From positions 54,428 to 118,427 of the forward strand of contig CALEYL010000040.1 in NCBI GenBank assembly GCA_937926205.1: DNA of 64,000 nucleotides. Reading direction: 5' to 3'. The first letter of the stretch is position 1; each line of letters opens with the position of its first letter. The position numbers and the translations under genes are program-made. This stretch comes from an uncultured Saprospiraceae bacterium (GTDB taxonomy: Bacteria; Bacteroidota; Bacteroidia; Chitinophagales; Saprospiraceae). Shown here in pieces: positions 26,361 to 35,825 of the stretch. The notes below the pieces were generated by a model that was given only the letters and a program-made list of their open reading frames with translations, had not been told where the DNA came from and did not search any database.

Positions 26361-28340
26361 ATGACTTCATCGCCAATACCTGCGCCCTTATGGCAACCCA
26401 GTGCATCTTTTGTTGCATCATCTAACCTATTAAAATACCAAAACTGGCTCAAAAGCCAGTACAGTTTATATTTTGACACTTACGCGGAACTTTGGCAATG
26501 GTCCGTCGATCACCCCGCTAATTTCTGGGAAAGCATTGCGCAATATTTTGACGTCCGGTTTCATGCGCCTTTCCGGAATGTTATGTCTTCAGAAGCTATG
26601 CCGGATACCCGATGGTTTGAACACAGCACCCTGAATTACGCCGAGCACATTTTCAGAAACTATACAGACGAGCGGCCCGCTATTCTTTTTAAATCTGAAA
26701 CCACACCACTTACCAGCATCAGCTGGGCATCGCTAAGGCAGCAGGTAGCTGCTCTGAGTGCCTGGATGCGCGAGCAGGGCATCGGCAAAGGCGATCGGGT
26801 TGTTGCTTTTTTGCCCAATATACCGGAAGCCACCGTGGCATTTCTGGCAACCTGTTCCATCGGGGCCGTTTGGTCGAGTTGTTCACCGGATTTTGGCGTC
26901 AGCAGCGTGGTTGACCGCTTTCTGCAAATTGAACCGAAGCTCCTGTTTGCCTGCGACGGTTATTCCTATAATGGCAAAGCGCACGATAAAATGCAATCGG
27001 TAAAGGAGTTATGTGAACAACTACCCGCTTTGGAAAAAGTGGTGCTCGTTCCATACCTCAACCGCGATGTAGAAGCTACAAGCCTCTCCAGGGCTGTTTT
27101 ATGGGAAGAAGCCACGGCAGAACTGATCATCGGCATTGAGTTTGAAGCGGTGCCTTTTGACCATCCCATTTGGGTGTTGTATTCTTCCGGCACGACGGGC
27201 TTGCCCAAGGCCATCACGCACGGGCACGGCGGCATGTTGCTGGAGCACTACAAATACCTGACTTTTCACAACGATGTCCATCCTGGCGAAAACTTCTTCT
27301 GGTTTTCTACCACCGGCTGGATGATGTGGAATTTTGTGCAGGCCTCCCTGCTTGCCGGGGCAACTATGGTGCTCTACGATGGCAGCCCCGCTTATCCTGA
27401 CCTGAACATACTTTGGGAATTGGCCGAACAGGCGCCCATCCACCATTTCGGCACCAGCGCTCCGTTTTTGGTATCCTGCATGAAACAAGGCATTGAGCCG
27501 GGCAAGCAATTCAATCTGAGCGCCTTGCGTTCAATCGGCTCCACCGGTTCTCCCCTGCCTCCGGAGGCTTTTGACTGGGTTTACCAGCACATTAAAGCGG
27601 ACCTCTGGCTTTGTTCCATGAGCGGGGGAACCGATGTGTGTACCGCTTTTGTAGGGGGCTGCCCCATTCTTCCGGTTTGGCCCGGTGAAATACAATGCCG
27701 GGCATTGGGTTGTAGTCTGGAGGCATGGGACGAAGCGGAAAACCCGCTTCTGGAAACGGTCGGCGAAATGGTGATTACAAAATCCATGCCCTGTATGCCC
27801 ATTTATTTCTGGAACGATCCGGGCAAACAAAAATACCTGAGCAGCTACTTTGAAATGTTCCCGGGCGCCTGGCGGCATGGCGATTGGGTAAAAATCACAG
27901 ACCGGGGATCGCTGGTCATTTATGGCCGTTCAGACGCTACCCTAAACCGGCACGGGGTGCGCATCGGTACCAGCGAAATTTACAGCGCGGTTAATCAGGT
28001 CAGTGAAGTCCTGGACAGCCTGGTGGTCAACCTCGAACTTAGCGGAGGCAGGCATTACATGCCTCTTTTTGTCGTGATGGAGGCAGGAGTTCCCCTCACC
28101 GATGCGCTGAAAAAGAAAATCAACGATGCCCTGCGCAATGCTTACTCACCGCGCCATGTCCCGGACGAAATCATTCCGGTAAACGAAATACCTTATACCA
28201 TCAGCGGCAAAAAAATGGAAGCGCCGGTAAAGAAAATCCTGATGGGCATTCCGATAGATAAAGCCGCTAACCGCGATTCGATGCGCAATCCGGATTCACT
28301 CGGCTTTTTTGTACACTTTGGATTGGAGTTAAAGCACTAA
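26361..28340 (+). CDS. Acetoacetyl-CoA synthetase (acetoacetate-CoA ligase)
   Basis: 659 residues, normal for this family. Activates acetoacetate with ATP and CoA, feeding ketone bodies or PHB breakdown products into acetyl-CoA metabolism. The N-terminus carries the acetoacetyl-CoA synthetase cap (LWQWSVDHPANFWESIAQYFDV). The AMP-binding core has WVLYSSGTTGLPKAITHGHGG and TTGWMMWNF, with YGRSDATLNRHGVRIGTSEIY at the hinge. The C-terminal lysine lies in ISGKKMEAPVKKIL, and the ending SLGFFVHFGLEL is typical. ATG at 26361. Its stop overlaps the stop of the convergent maf gene by 4 bp. Confidence 0.93.
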   Translation: MTSSPIPAPLWQPSASFVASSNLLKYQNWLKSQYSLYFDTYAELWQWSVDHPANFWESIAQYFDVRFHAPFRNVMSSEAMPDTRWFEHSTLNYAEHIFRNYTDERPAILFKSETTPLTSISWASLRQQVAALSAWMREQGIGKGDRVVAFLPNIPEATVAFLATCSIGAVWSSCSPDFGVSSVVDRFLQIEPKLLFACDGYSYNGKAHDKMQSVKELCEQLPALEKVVLVPYLNRDVEATSLSRAVLWEEATAELIIGIEFEAVPFDHPIWVLYSSGTTGLPKAITHGHGGMLLEHYKYLTFHNDVHPGENFFWFSTTGWMMWNFVQASLLAGATMVLYDGSPAYPDLNILWELAEQAPIHHFGTSAPFLVSCMKQGIEPGKQFNLSALRSIGSTGSPLPPEAFDWVYQHIKADLWLCSMSGGTDVCTAFVGGCPILPVWPGEIQCRALGCSLEAWDEAENPLLETVGEMVITKSMPCMPIYFWNDPGKQKYLSSYFEMFPGAWRHGDWVKITDRGSLVIYGRSDATLNRHGVRIGTSEIYSAVNQVSEVLDSLVVNLELSGGRHYMPLFVVMEAGVPLTDALKKKINDALRNAYSPRHVPDEIIPVNEIPYTISGKKMEAPVKKILMGIPIDKAANRDSMRNPDSLGFFVHFGLELKH

Positions 28341-28909
28341 AAAGCCAGGAGCTCCCGGCAAACTGCGTGCATTGGCAGTCCCATGATGTTGGAATAAGCG
28401 CCCTCGATGTGGGATATTTTGCACAAACCAATCCATTCCTGGATGGCATAAGAACCGGCTTTGTCGAATGGTTCGTAGCGTCGTATGTAATAATCTATTT
28501 CTTCGTCGCTCAGATGGTCAAAATGAACGTAAGCCGTATCAGAAAAAACGCGTTCTTTTTCCAACGAAAGCAGGCAGACGCCGGTAATCACGCGGTGTTC
28601 TCTTCCGGATAAAGTCCGCAGCATTTCAAATGCGCCTTCATAACCTTCGGGTTTACCGTAGATAACATCATCCAGGATGACCACACTGTCGGATGCCAGA
28701 ATGATGCTGTCCGGTTCCAAAAAGTGCTCGGCTGCTTTTGCTTTTTTGCGGGCCAGAAAAGGAGCAACTTCTTCTACCGGCAATTCCGGGGGGTAAGTCT
28801 CCTCTACTTCCTCCAGTTTGATTTCAAACGGAATGCCTGCTTCTTTCAACAAACTGCTCCGACGCGGTGACTTTGAAGCGAGGATGATTTTTTTTTCGGT
28901 GAATTGCAT
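28337..28909 (-). CDS. maf: Maf-family nucleotide pyrophosphatase
   Basis: 190 residues from the ATG at 28909. Maf proteins hydrolyse non-canonical or excess nucleoside triphosphates (dTTP/UTP or m7GTP types) and some affect septum formation. Family features seen are IILASKSPRRSSLLKEAG (N-terminal phosphate-binding loop), ILASDSVVILDD with KPEGYEGAFEMLRTLSGREHRVITG, and FDKAGSYAIQEWIGLCKISHIEGAYSNIMGLP. It follows the UbiA-family gene by 5 bp, so it is the last gene of a minus-strand operon. Confidence 0.93.
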   Translation of the reverse strand: MQFTEKKIILASKSPRRSSLLKEAGIPFEIKLEEVEETYPPELPVEEVAPFLARKKAKAAEHFLEPDSIILASDSVVILDDVIYGKPEGYEGAFEMLRTLSGREHRVITGVCLLSLEKERVFSDTAYVHFDHLSDEEIDYYIRRYEPFDKAGSYAIQEWIGLCKISHIEGAYSNIMGLPMHAVCRELLAF

Positions 28910-28914
28910 CGTTG

Positions 28915-29841
28915 TTATACTTGAATAAACAATAGCCATAAAATGCCCCCCAACATCATTGCTTTGATAAGCAGGCTGACGCGGCGAAGCGCACCCGGAG
29001 TTTTGGCTTTAGCCAATAAAACACCTGCAAGTACAAGCATCATAAATACCAAACCCAACCAGTAAGGCGCCAGTTTATTTGTCCAGCTGGTCTGAAGGCC
29101 AAAACCTGCAACGACAATCGTGATGCCTAATAAAAAAGCTGTTGCAAAAGCAAAATACCTCGTAATGGTGAACCCCCAGGCGACAGGCGCAGTTCGATAC
29201 CCGACGGCACGATCGCCCTGCTCATCCTGCATGTCCTTCACCAATTCGCGAAACAAGGTGGATAAAAAAGCAAAAACGATAAAAAACAACAGGATAGAGC
29301 GGAGTAATGCTGCTGCTTCCGGTGCAACGATGGTCAGTTCCCCATAAGCATGGCGCTCCGCAAACCAAAGCATGCCTATCGCGCCTGCACAATAGGCCGA
29401 TACCCAAAGATTCCCAAGTAAAGGGAGGCGTTTCAGGTAGCGGGAATACAAATACAAGCCAATGGCAAAAAGCAAATAATAGATGATCAGGCCCGGCTGC
29501 CCAAGCCTGAGGGAGATATAAAGGGACAAGACATAGCCTGAGGCAACGCTGACAAAATAGAGCCATTTTACGACAGGAACAGAAAGTTTCCTTCCTACAA
29601 TAATCCGTTCTGGCCTGTTGATCTCATCAGCTTTAACGTCTGACAGGTCATTGATGAGATAGCCGCCTGCTGTAAGGAGTGTTGTTACAGCAATGAATAA
29701 AATAGCCATATTGAACCCCAAATCCAGCTGCAGGTGATTCCCTGTGAATGATTTCGCAATGAAATACTTATAAAGCAGCCATTGCATGAGTACAACAACC
29801 ACCAGATTAGGCCAGCGTATGAGATTAAGAATTGGGTTCAT
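28915..29841 (-). CDS. UbiA-superfamily prenyltransferase (DGGGP-synthase-like)
   Basis: 308 residues with about eight or nine transmembrane helices. The first Asp-rich motif is N64-D65-LS-D68-VKA-D72 and the second is VKDMQDEQGDRAVGYRT. These bind prenyl diphosphate through magnesium. The Bacteroidota branch is usually named geranylgeranylglycerol-phosphate geranylgeranyltransferase, from its closeness to the archaeal ether-lipid enzyme; the real acceptor in this phylum is unsettled and could be a quinone precursor. It sits between the kdsC-like gene (29 bp) and maf (5 bp), a gene order that recurs in Bacteroidota as far as I know. Confidence 0.85.
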   Translation of the reverse strand: MNPILNLIRWPNLVVVVLMQWLLYKYFIAKSFTGNHLQLDLGFNMAILFIAVTTLLTAGGYLINDLSDVKADEINRPERIIVGRKLSVPVVKWLYFVSVASGYVLSLYISLRLGQPGLIIYYLLFAIGLYLYSRYLKRLPLLGNLWVSAYCAGAIGMLWFAERHAYGELTIVAPEAAALLRSILLFFIVFAFLSTLFRELVKDMQDEQGDRAVGYRTAPVAWGFTITRYFAFATAFLLGITIVVAGFGLQTSWTNKLAPYWLGLVFMMLVLAGVLLAKAKTPGALRRVSLLIKAMMLGGILWLLFIQV

Positions 29842-29870
29842 GGCTATTATTCCGCAAGGACCAAACTCAA

Positions 29871-30371
29871 TTATTCCTGCCAGGTACCGTGCAACATCAT
29901 TACTTTCTGAATCACATCACGGGCACATCCATAGCCGCCCGCCAGTGGAGAAACATATTGAGCAATTTCAAGCAATTCGTGAACCGCGTCACTGGGGCAA
30001 GCCGGAAGACCAACCCGACGCATCACCGGATAATCCGGCAAATCATCACCCATATACAGGATCTCTCCTTCATCCAACTCATAGGCATGGATAAATTCCT
30101 GGTAGGCATCCATCTTTTCCTGGCGATTGGTGTAAATGTCCTTAACTCCCAACAATTCCAAACGCTTACGAACGCCTTCAGAACGACCACCCGTGATGAT
30201 GCAGATCCGGTATCCCTGTTCAACAGCATGCTTAATGGCATAGCCGTCCCGCACATTCATCGTCCGAAGCAATTGCCCGTCTTCCGTAATCAGTACTTCG
30301 TTGTTGGTCAGCACCCCATCCACATCAAAAATAAACGTACGGATGTCCCGAAATTTTTCTAGCTGGTTCAT
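29871..30371 (-). CDS. KdsC-type HAD phosphatase (3-deoxy-D-manno-octulosonate 8-phosphate phosphatase)
   Basis: 166 residues, a minimal C0-type HAD protein. Motif I is FIFDVDGVLTNNE (nucleophile Asp16, acid/base Asp18), motif II is IITGGRS, motif III Lys is in the KRLELLGV region, and motif IV is YMGDDLPDYPVMRRVGLPACPSDAV. The family removes phosphate from KDO-8-P during lipopolysaccharide core synthesis and works as a tetramer in the cytoplasm. Some members act on related sugar phosphates, so the substrate is inferred. ATG at 30371, 33 bp after iscX. Confidence 0.85.
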   Translation of the reverse strand: MNQLEKFRDIRTFIFDVDGVLTNNEVLITEDGQLLRTMNVRDGYAIKHAVEQGYRICIITGGRSEGVRKRLELLGVKDIYTNRQEKMDAYQEFIHAYELDEGEILYMGDDLPDYPVMRRVGLPACPSDAVHELLEIAQYVSPLAGGYGCARDVIQKVMMLHGTWQE

Positions 30372-30404
30372 GTTCCTGTCCTGAGGATGAGAGAAGAAAA
30401 GTGA

Positions 30405-30653
30405 TTAGTCCTGGTTGTCACGCCATTCGTAAACCCATTTGGCCTGAACCTGCTCCAGGTGGCCTTCGTTGCTTTCTTCCCTTTTGCCCTCGAAATTGGG
30501 AATTTCCAGTATCCAGTCCAGCAGGTCTGTAAAGCGAATACGGTATATCTGGCTTTCGCCAAATTCGTCGCCAAAACGCTCATAAAGCTTCATTGCTATA
30601 TCCTCGTGATCTTTCCAGTTGATCGGCAGATCGTCAATTGATTCAAACGCCAT
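30405..30653 (-). CDS. iscX: IscX-like iron-sulfur assembly adaptor
   Basis: 82 residues. The core INWKDHEDIAMKLYERFG...RIRFTDLLDWILEIPNFEGKREESNEGHLEQVQAKW matches E. coli IscX (WTDSREIGEALYD, FTDMHQWICDL, SNEKILEAI). IscX binds the cysteine desulfurase IscS and iron and tunes cluster assembly. It directly follows the adrenodoxin-type ferredoxin gene by 33 bp, the same order as fdx-iscX at the end of the E. coli isc operon. It is about 16 residues longer than E. coli IscX at the ends. Confidence 0.88.
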   Translation of the reverse strand: MAFESIDDLPINWKDHEDIAMKLYERFGDEFGESQIYRIRFTDLLDWILEIPNFEGKREESNEGHLEQVQAKWVYEWRDNQD

Positions 30654-30686
30654 TGCGCATCATTTTTTAGTGAAAAGTAGTGGTCA

Positions 30687-31028
30687 TCAATGCTCGTGAC
30701 CGATAATCTTCGATTGATCCGGAATTTCAACCTCGATGTAGGCATCATCTTCCAGAATAACACATTGGCAACCAAGGCGCGACTCCAGACGTGGGTTGAT
30801 CGCACGGTCTATAAAATCTTCTTCTTTTTCAGAAATTTCCTCGAGCTGGTCTTCTCCTTTATGGATGTAAACATGACAGGTACTACAGGCACACACGCCT
30901 CCGCAATTGTGGTTGAGGTGAACATCGCGGTCTTCTGTAACTTCCAGAATAGAATATCCGGCTTCCACATTTTCGACTGTGAGCGGGGAAATGTTTTTGT
31001 CTTCAAATATAAATCGCACGGTGGCCAT
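30687..31028 (-). CDS. fdx: Adrenodoxin-type 2Fe-2S ferredoxin of the ISC system
   Basis: 113 residues. The ligand set C42-x5-C48-x2-C51...C87 has the same numbering as E. coli Fdx. CGGVCACSTCHVYIHKG is the cluster loop and SRLGCQCV holds the fourth ligand. It supplies electrons to cluster assembly in the cytoplasm. It is the first gene of a probable five-gene operon (fdx, iscX, kdsC-like, ubiA-like, maf) with gaps of 33, 33, 29 and 5 bp. Confidence 0.9.
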   Translation of the reverse strand: MATVRFIFEDKNISPLTVENVEAGYSILEVTEDRDVHLNHNCGGVCACSTCHVYIHKGEDQLEEISEKEEDFIDRAINPRLESRLGCQCVILEDDAYIEVEIPDQSKIIGHEH

Positions 31029-31053
31029 TATAAGCGCTTTTTTAGTTTGGGCG

Positions 31054-31084
31054 CAAAAGTAGCGCTATTCCGACAGGAAAACAA
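31054..31084 (-). promoter_or_regulatory. Promoter of the fdx-iscX operon
   Basis: On the minus strand TTG (31084-31082), 20 bp, TACTTTTG (31061-31054): an exact Bacteroidota promoter 25 bp before the fdx ATG. Confidence 0.65.
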
Positions 31085-31130
31085 CATACGGGGAAATTGG
31101 TTGGCTGCAATGCCGTGAAAGCAAAAATAA

Positions 31131-31163
31131 GCGGGAGAACAGGCATCATGCCTGTTCTCCCGC
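31131..31163 (-). terminator. Terminator of the 1513-residue surface protein gene
   Basis: Perfect 15-bp arms GCGGGAGAACAGGCA (31131-31145) and TGCCTGTTCTCCCGC (31149-31163) with a 3-nt loop, 21 bp after the stop at 31185 and followed on the minus strand by TTATTTTTG. Confidence 0.85.
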
Positions 31164-31184
31164 ATAAAAGACAAGATCAACAGG

Positions 31185-34100
31185 CTACCTCATCAAAGTA
31201 ACATCGCCAACCTTCTCTTGCTCCACATCGTCGAAAGTCTTGACTACAATGCGGTATACATAAACATCGGATGGCGCTGGCTCGCCTTTCTGCGTACCAT
31301 CCCAGCCATTGTTGGTGTTTGATTCAAAGACAACCTGGCCCCAACGGTTGTAAATTTTAAATTCAACGACTTCTTTGATGAGCCCGGAAGACAATATCCT
31401 GAACACATCGTTACGATCGTCGCCATTGGGTGTAAATGCTTTTGGAACTTCAATAACCGGTGGAACAACATTAAATACAATCGAATCTCTTGCATAACAT
31501 CCTTCGGGCGTTGAAACCTCAACGATATAGACCGTGCCATTAGCAACCGGCTGTACAACGGCCTGGATGCCATCCGTTGAAATATAAGGCCCACCGCTCC
31601 AGGTAATGGTTGGTGCATTGGGTGACTGATTGACAATGACCGCCGTAAGATCCACTTCCTGTCCCAAAGGCAATTCAAGCACGTTAACGTTCGGGTCGTC
31701 CAGCACAATGTCTACAGAAACATTTGGCAATACAGTTACCATAAGGGTGTCCCGCAAAGTTTGGCAACCGTTGCCGCTGGTATATTCCAGATAGTAAGTG
31801 TCCGTTTGTCCGGGCACGAAACTGTTAATCGCGCCGGAGAAGCTGTTGCCGCTCGCAGTCGTCCAGTCAAAACTCTCACCAGTGCTGCTTTGCGACACGG
31901 AAGCAGTGAGGGTAATCGGACTCCCGGCACAAACCAAGTCAGTAGAGGTACTGACTTGCAAGGTTACATCCTTGACCACTTCGATGGAAATATCGGCACT
32001 AATGCCGCATCCCTCATTTTCAGCAGTAACGGTGTACGTAGCATTATCCGCAGGCGATACGATCGGTGTTGGATCATTGGTCGTTCCGAAAGTCGGATCG
32101 GTAGAGGTCCAGGTATAGATTACGGTCGGGTCTGGGTTGGAAGCAAGTTGTATGTTGTCTCCTTCACAAATAATCCTTTGGGGATTGAAATTGATAACCG
32201 GCAACTGAATGACTTCAATGCTGGCGCTAGCACTGCCGGAACACCCCATATTCTTTCCCGTAACCGTAAAGCTCCCCGATTGGCCGGGAATGACGGTAGG
32301 GTTAGGACAATCGGTACAACTCAAGCCTTCTGTAGGCGACCAGGATATTTCGTCCACTTCAATATTGAAAGTAGCAGATAATCGAACCTGCTGGCCGGCA
32401 CAAACGATGGTATCGGCAGGTGTGACGTTTGCAATTGGAATCTTATTGACCAGAATGTGCGCAAAACTGGTATCTATACAAACGCCGTTCTGGACAATCC
32501 TTGAATAATTGATGGTGGTGTCCGGCGTGACGACCAGGTTAAATAAAGTATCGGAAGTTTGTGTAAAATCAGTCGGCGTCCACCGAACAGAAATGCCCAT
32601 GAAATCGGATGGTTCAAATGTCGGCGTGACAAGCACAAGAGGCTCGCCCTGACAAATGGTGGTGTCAGAAGGCATGATGTCCAGATTTGAAGGTAACGAG
32701 TCGACCACAATCCGGATGGTATCCGTTTTGAAGCAGCCAGGAACATCAACCCGGGCGATATACTGTGTAAATGTTTGTGGTGTTGCAATCACCGTATTGC
32801 CGATATTGGTGTTCAAACTACCGTTGTTCGGCGTCCAGACAGCCTGCGCTCCGGCGGGAACGACATCAACATTAAGCGTCACCACTTCCCCCTGGCAAAT
32901 GCGGATGGGGTCGTTTTGCTGAACGCTGATGGCAATCGGCGTTATGGTGACATCAAATGAAGCCGTAGCGGAACAACCGCCCCGGGTCGCAGTAAGGGTA
33001 TACGTTCCTGCTGCTTCCGGTGATGCCAGAGAGTTTGGATTGGTTGGATCTTCTATGACAGAAGGACCGGTCCATTGGTACACAACTCCGGGCTCGGGTA
33101 TCGTGTTCCCCATAACAATGGAGGAACTCTGGCAAACTGCCGTGTCCGTAACCACTGAAATGATAGGGTTGGCAAATACTTCCACCGTGACACTGTCTAT
33201 GGATGGAACAGGACAGGTCGTATTGAGCGCACTCAGGTAATAAGTTGTCGTTTGCGCCGGTGATACAGCCGGATTGGCATCAGTTGAAACAAATCCGGCA
33301 GGCAGAGAGGCCCAACTGTAAGTCACTCCGGGGGTCGCAGCGCCACCGATGTTCACAACTTCTCCTTCGCAAATTTGTAAGTCGTCACTGATGGTATATT
33401 GAGCTGCATCAGCATTGAGGACAGTCAGTGTCATGATATCCTGCAGGTTACACCCTGCGGCGTCCAGGTTAATCACCAGGGGATAAACACCAGATACAAT
33501 GGCCGTAACGACTGGATTTGGGCAATCGGTGCAACTGAACTGCAATCCCGGAGGAACCGTCCAGTTGTAAGTGGCATTACTGAAAAATTCACCAGCCTGA
33601 AGTTGTATTTCTTCTCCTCGGCACACCACAAGATCCGGACCAGCATCTACGTCAAAAACCTGAACAGTAACGTTTACGGTATCTGTATAACAAACCGCGC
33701 CGATCAAAGCCTGATAAGTCGTTGTCGCTGCCGGAGTAGCCACGGGCGTAAAGCAGTTGTTACAAGACAGTGAAGTCGCTGTCGGTCCTACCCATTGAAT
33801 GGAGTTGACGGAGCTGATGACCTGTATTTGAACAGATTCCCCTAAACATACCGCCGTATCGCCGGCAGCAACTTCAGGCGTTGGGGGGAACAATACAGAC
33901 GATGAAGAAGGCGACCAGTCGATCTGCATACCGGCAGTAGCGATGCCTTCGCCAAAGTCATTGATCAAAATCACGTAAACTTCACCAGGCTGAGCACTGA
34001 TGGTGGAAACAAAATCATCACCACCCGCGCCGGGTGTTCCGCCGCAATCGTATACATCGGTAACGGGCGTTCCCAAAACCGGGTGGATGTCAGCCAACCC

Positions 34101-35726
34101 AGTCGGATCAGCCCCGGCGGCCCAGGAACTTCTGATTGGCTGGTTGTTGGAAATAAAATTGATGACCTGGCCCGGTGTTTCGCAAACCTGTTGAGACGTA
34201 AACGGTCCCCAGACATTGAAGTCAATATCAGAAGGATCGGGGCTTTCAAAAACAAAACCCAGCGGTCCTGCTGACTGTGCTTCTATGGTGAACCAGTAAA
34301 AATCCGGTTCAGCGCCGGTTCCCAGCCAGCAACCGCCGTTGATGGCCGTTGTGACGTCGATGTCCTGAAATCCATTCTCAAACTGGAAAAGCGAAGGCAC
34401 CCCTTCTTCCACACAGCCATTCAAAGGATTACAAAGGGCATTGGCTAAAGAAGGCAATAACAGGCATTCGGCTTCCTGAATGGAGATATTGAAATTGGTA
34501 CAACCTGCTCCATTGGAAACCACTATATAATAGGTGCCGGGATCTTCAAAGTTTGCACTGGCAATGTTCCCGTTAGGGCTTTGTGCGATACAAATGGTAT
34601 TCGGGTCGTCTGGAAGGCCGTTCAGCACGATGACCCCTGTTCCGCCTGAAGCGCCGGTAATGGTGATGCTGCCGCAAATATTCCCCGGAGAGTTGTAAGC
34701 AAATACGTATTGAGGGCCATTAATAAAAGGCGAATTGTTACAGGGTGTCTCCGAAAACATGGCCGCGCCACTGCAGGTCGAAACGCCATTTTGATTAAAC
34801 GGAATGTTGTTGATGACCGTGGGGTTGTCAAGGCTGTTGCCGGTACAGGCCAGCGGGCTGCACTGCCAGGTCATTTCAAAACCATCGCCTACGCCGCTGC
34901 CTTCCGATGTAAATTCAATCGTCACACACTGGGCGGAGGACTGAATAGGGAAACCCTGGCCGTTGTCTGTACCGGAAATACTGGTGATCAGTGTTCCTGT
35001 AACATCTGTCCCCTCATAGACATTGATAAAGTCAAAATTTTGTTCGGTGTTGAAGTTGTCCAGCATCAGTTCGATGCAGGAGTGGAAATCATTGGGGCAG
35101 ATCGTAAATGTTGCATTTTCATTGTTTCCATAATCTGCATCGGGCCCTCCGGAATCATACAAGGTGCCGAAGCAGGCCGTCGTTCCCGGAGAATCTCCGA
35201 TATTGATGGCAGGAACGTATTCCTCAACACAAAGCGTAAAATCACCGGCATTCGGCGTCGCTGTGGAAGAATAATCATTGATCCGAATATAATAAGGAAT
35301 GCCGGGGGTAAGCCCCAGAATGTCCAATTGGATTTGGGTAGAACCGGCAGGAGCCGAAATACAGGATAATTCTGCCAGACCATCTACCTCGCAATCACCC
35401 CGATAGAGTGCAATTTGAGGATTGAGAATGGCATCTGCATTGGGGCCGTTCACGACGCCAATCAATGTAATTGTAACGTCTGTCAAATCTGTCGTTGTTG
35501 AAAACGCAAACCAGACGTCCCGCTGAGCCGTGCCTCCATTGAAGCAGGAAGGGTTATTTCCAAAACCAATATTAGATGCCGTAGCACCAACATTCGTATA
35601 AATGGCTGGCGTACAGGTCGGTACAACGCCAAGGTCAATTAACCCTGAACAGTTGTCGTTGACCGGCTGCGCCATGCCCAGTGTTCCCATAGCGAGTAAA
35701 AAAAACAGGAGTAAAGCTGATCTCAT
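31185..35726 (-). CDS. Type IX-secreted surface protein with CUB and Ig-like repeats
   Basis: 1513 residues from the ATG at 35726 (signal peptide MRSALLLFFLLAMGTLGMAQ); the longer frame adds a non-signal N-terminus. Order: two pre-peptidase/PPC-like segments, a CUB domain at about 195-310 (CFGTLYDSGGPDADYGNNENATFTI, YEGTDVTGTLITSISG), further beta domains, then about ten Ig/PKD-like units with C-x(n)-G-x-x-V-x-L and YxWT/SPT patterns (about 640-1420). The C-terminal CHU_C sorting domain has PKAFTPNGDDRNDVFRI, EFKIYNRWGQVVFES, GWDGTQKG, DVYVYRI and the final GDVTLMR. It is exported by the type IX system and probably acts in adhesion or in binding polymers. No catalytic motif was found. Confidence 0.88.
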   Translation of the reverse strand: MRSALLLFFLLAMGTLGMAQPVNDNCSGLIDLGVVPTCTPAIYTNVGATASNIGFGNNPSCFNGGTAQRDVWFAFSTTTDLTDVTITLIGVVNGPNADAILNPQIALYRGDCEVDGLAELSCISAPAGSTQIQLDILGLTPGIPYYIRINDYSSTATPNAGDFTLCVEEYVPAINIGDSPGTTACFGTLYDSGGPDADYGNNENATFTICPNDFHSCIELMLDNFNTEQNFDFINVYEGTDVTGTLITSISGTDNGQGFPIQSSAQCVTIEFTSEGSGVGDGFEMTWQCSPLACTGNSLDNPTVINNIPFNQNGVSTCSGAAMFSETPCNNSPFINGPQYVFAYNSPGNICGSITITGASGGTGVIVLNGLPDDPNTICIAQSPNGNIASANFEDPGTYYIVVSNGAGCTNFNISIQEAECLLLPSLANALCNPLNGCVEEGVPSLFQFENGFQDIDVTTAINGGCWLGTGAEPDFYWFTIEAQSAGPLGFVFESPDPSDIDFNVWGPFTSQQVCETPGQVINFISNNQPIRSSWAAGADPTGLADIHPVLGTPVTDVYDCGGTPGAGGDDFVSTISAQPGEVYVILINDFGEGIATAGMQIDWSPSSSSVLFPPTPEVAAGDTAVCLGESVQIQVISSVNSIQWVGPTATSLSCNNCFTPVATPAATTTYQALIGAVCYTDTVNVTVQVFDVDAGPDLVVCRGEEIQLQAGEFFSNATYNWTVPPGLQFSCTDCPNPVVTAIVSGVYPLVINLDAAGCNLQDIMTLTVLNADAAQYTISDDLQICEGEVVNIGGAATPGVTYSWASLPAGFVSTDANPAVSPAQTTTYYLSALNTTCPVPSIDSVTVEVFANPIISVVTDTAVCQSSSIVMGNTIPEPGVVYQWTGPSVIEDPTNPNSLASPEAAGTYTLTATRGGCSATASFDVTITPIAISVQQNDPIRICQGEVVTLNVDVVPAGAQAVWTPNNGSLNTNIGNTVIATPQTFTQYIARVDVPGCFKTDTIRIVVDSLPSNLDIMPSDTTICQGEPLVLVTPTFEPSDFMGISVRWTPTDFTQTSDTLFNLVVTPDTTINYSRIVQNGVCIDTSFAHILVNKIPIANVTPADTIVCAGQQVRLSATFNIEVDEISWSPTEGLSCTDCPNPTVIPGQSGSFTVTGKNMGCSGSASASIEVIQLPVINFNPQRIICEGDNIQLASNPDPTVIYTWTSTDPTFGTTNDPTPIVSPADNATYTVTAENEGCGISADISIEVVKDVTLQVSTSTDLVCAGSPITLTASVSQSSTGESFDWTTASGNSFSGAINSFVPGQTDTYYLEYTSGNGCQTLRDTLMVTVLPNVSVDIVLDDPNVNVLELPLGQEVDLTAVIVNQSPNAPTITWSGGPYISTDGIQAVVQPVANGTVYIVEVSTPEGCYARDSIVFNVVPPVIEVPKAFTPNGDDRNDVFRILSSGLIKEVVEFKIYNRWGQVVFESNTNNGWDGTQKGEPAPSDVYVYRIVVKTFDDVEQEKVGDVTLMR

Positions 35727-35767
35727 GCTTTTTGCTTGTTTATTTGTAATGAGTGGTTCATTTCGAC

Positions 35768-35800
35768 CAAAAATAGACAAATTTTCAGACATGCAAGCAA
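35768..35800 (-). promoter_or_regulatory. Promoter of the 1513-residue surface protein gene
   Basis: On the minus strand TTG (35800-35798), 22 bp, TATTTTTG (35775-35768), 41 bp before the ATG at 35726. Confidence 0.55.
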
Positions 35801-35825
35801 AAGCATGGAGTATCGGTCAGATTGG

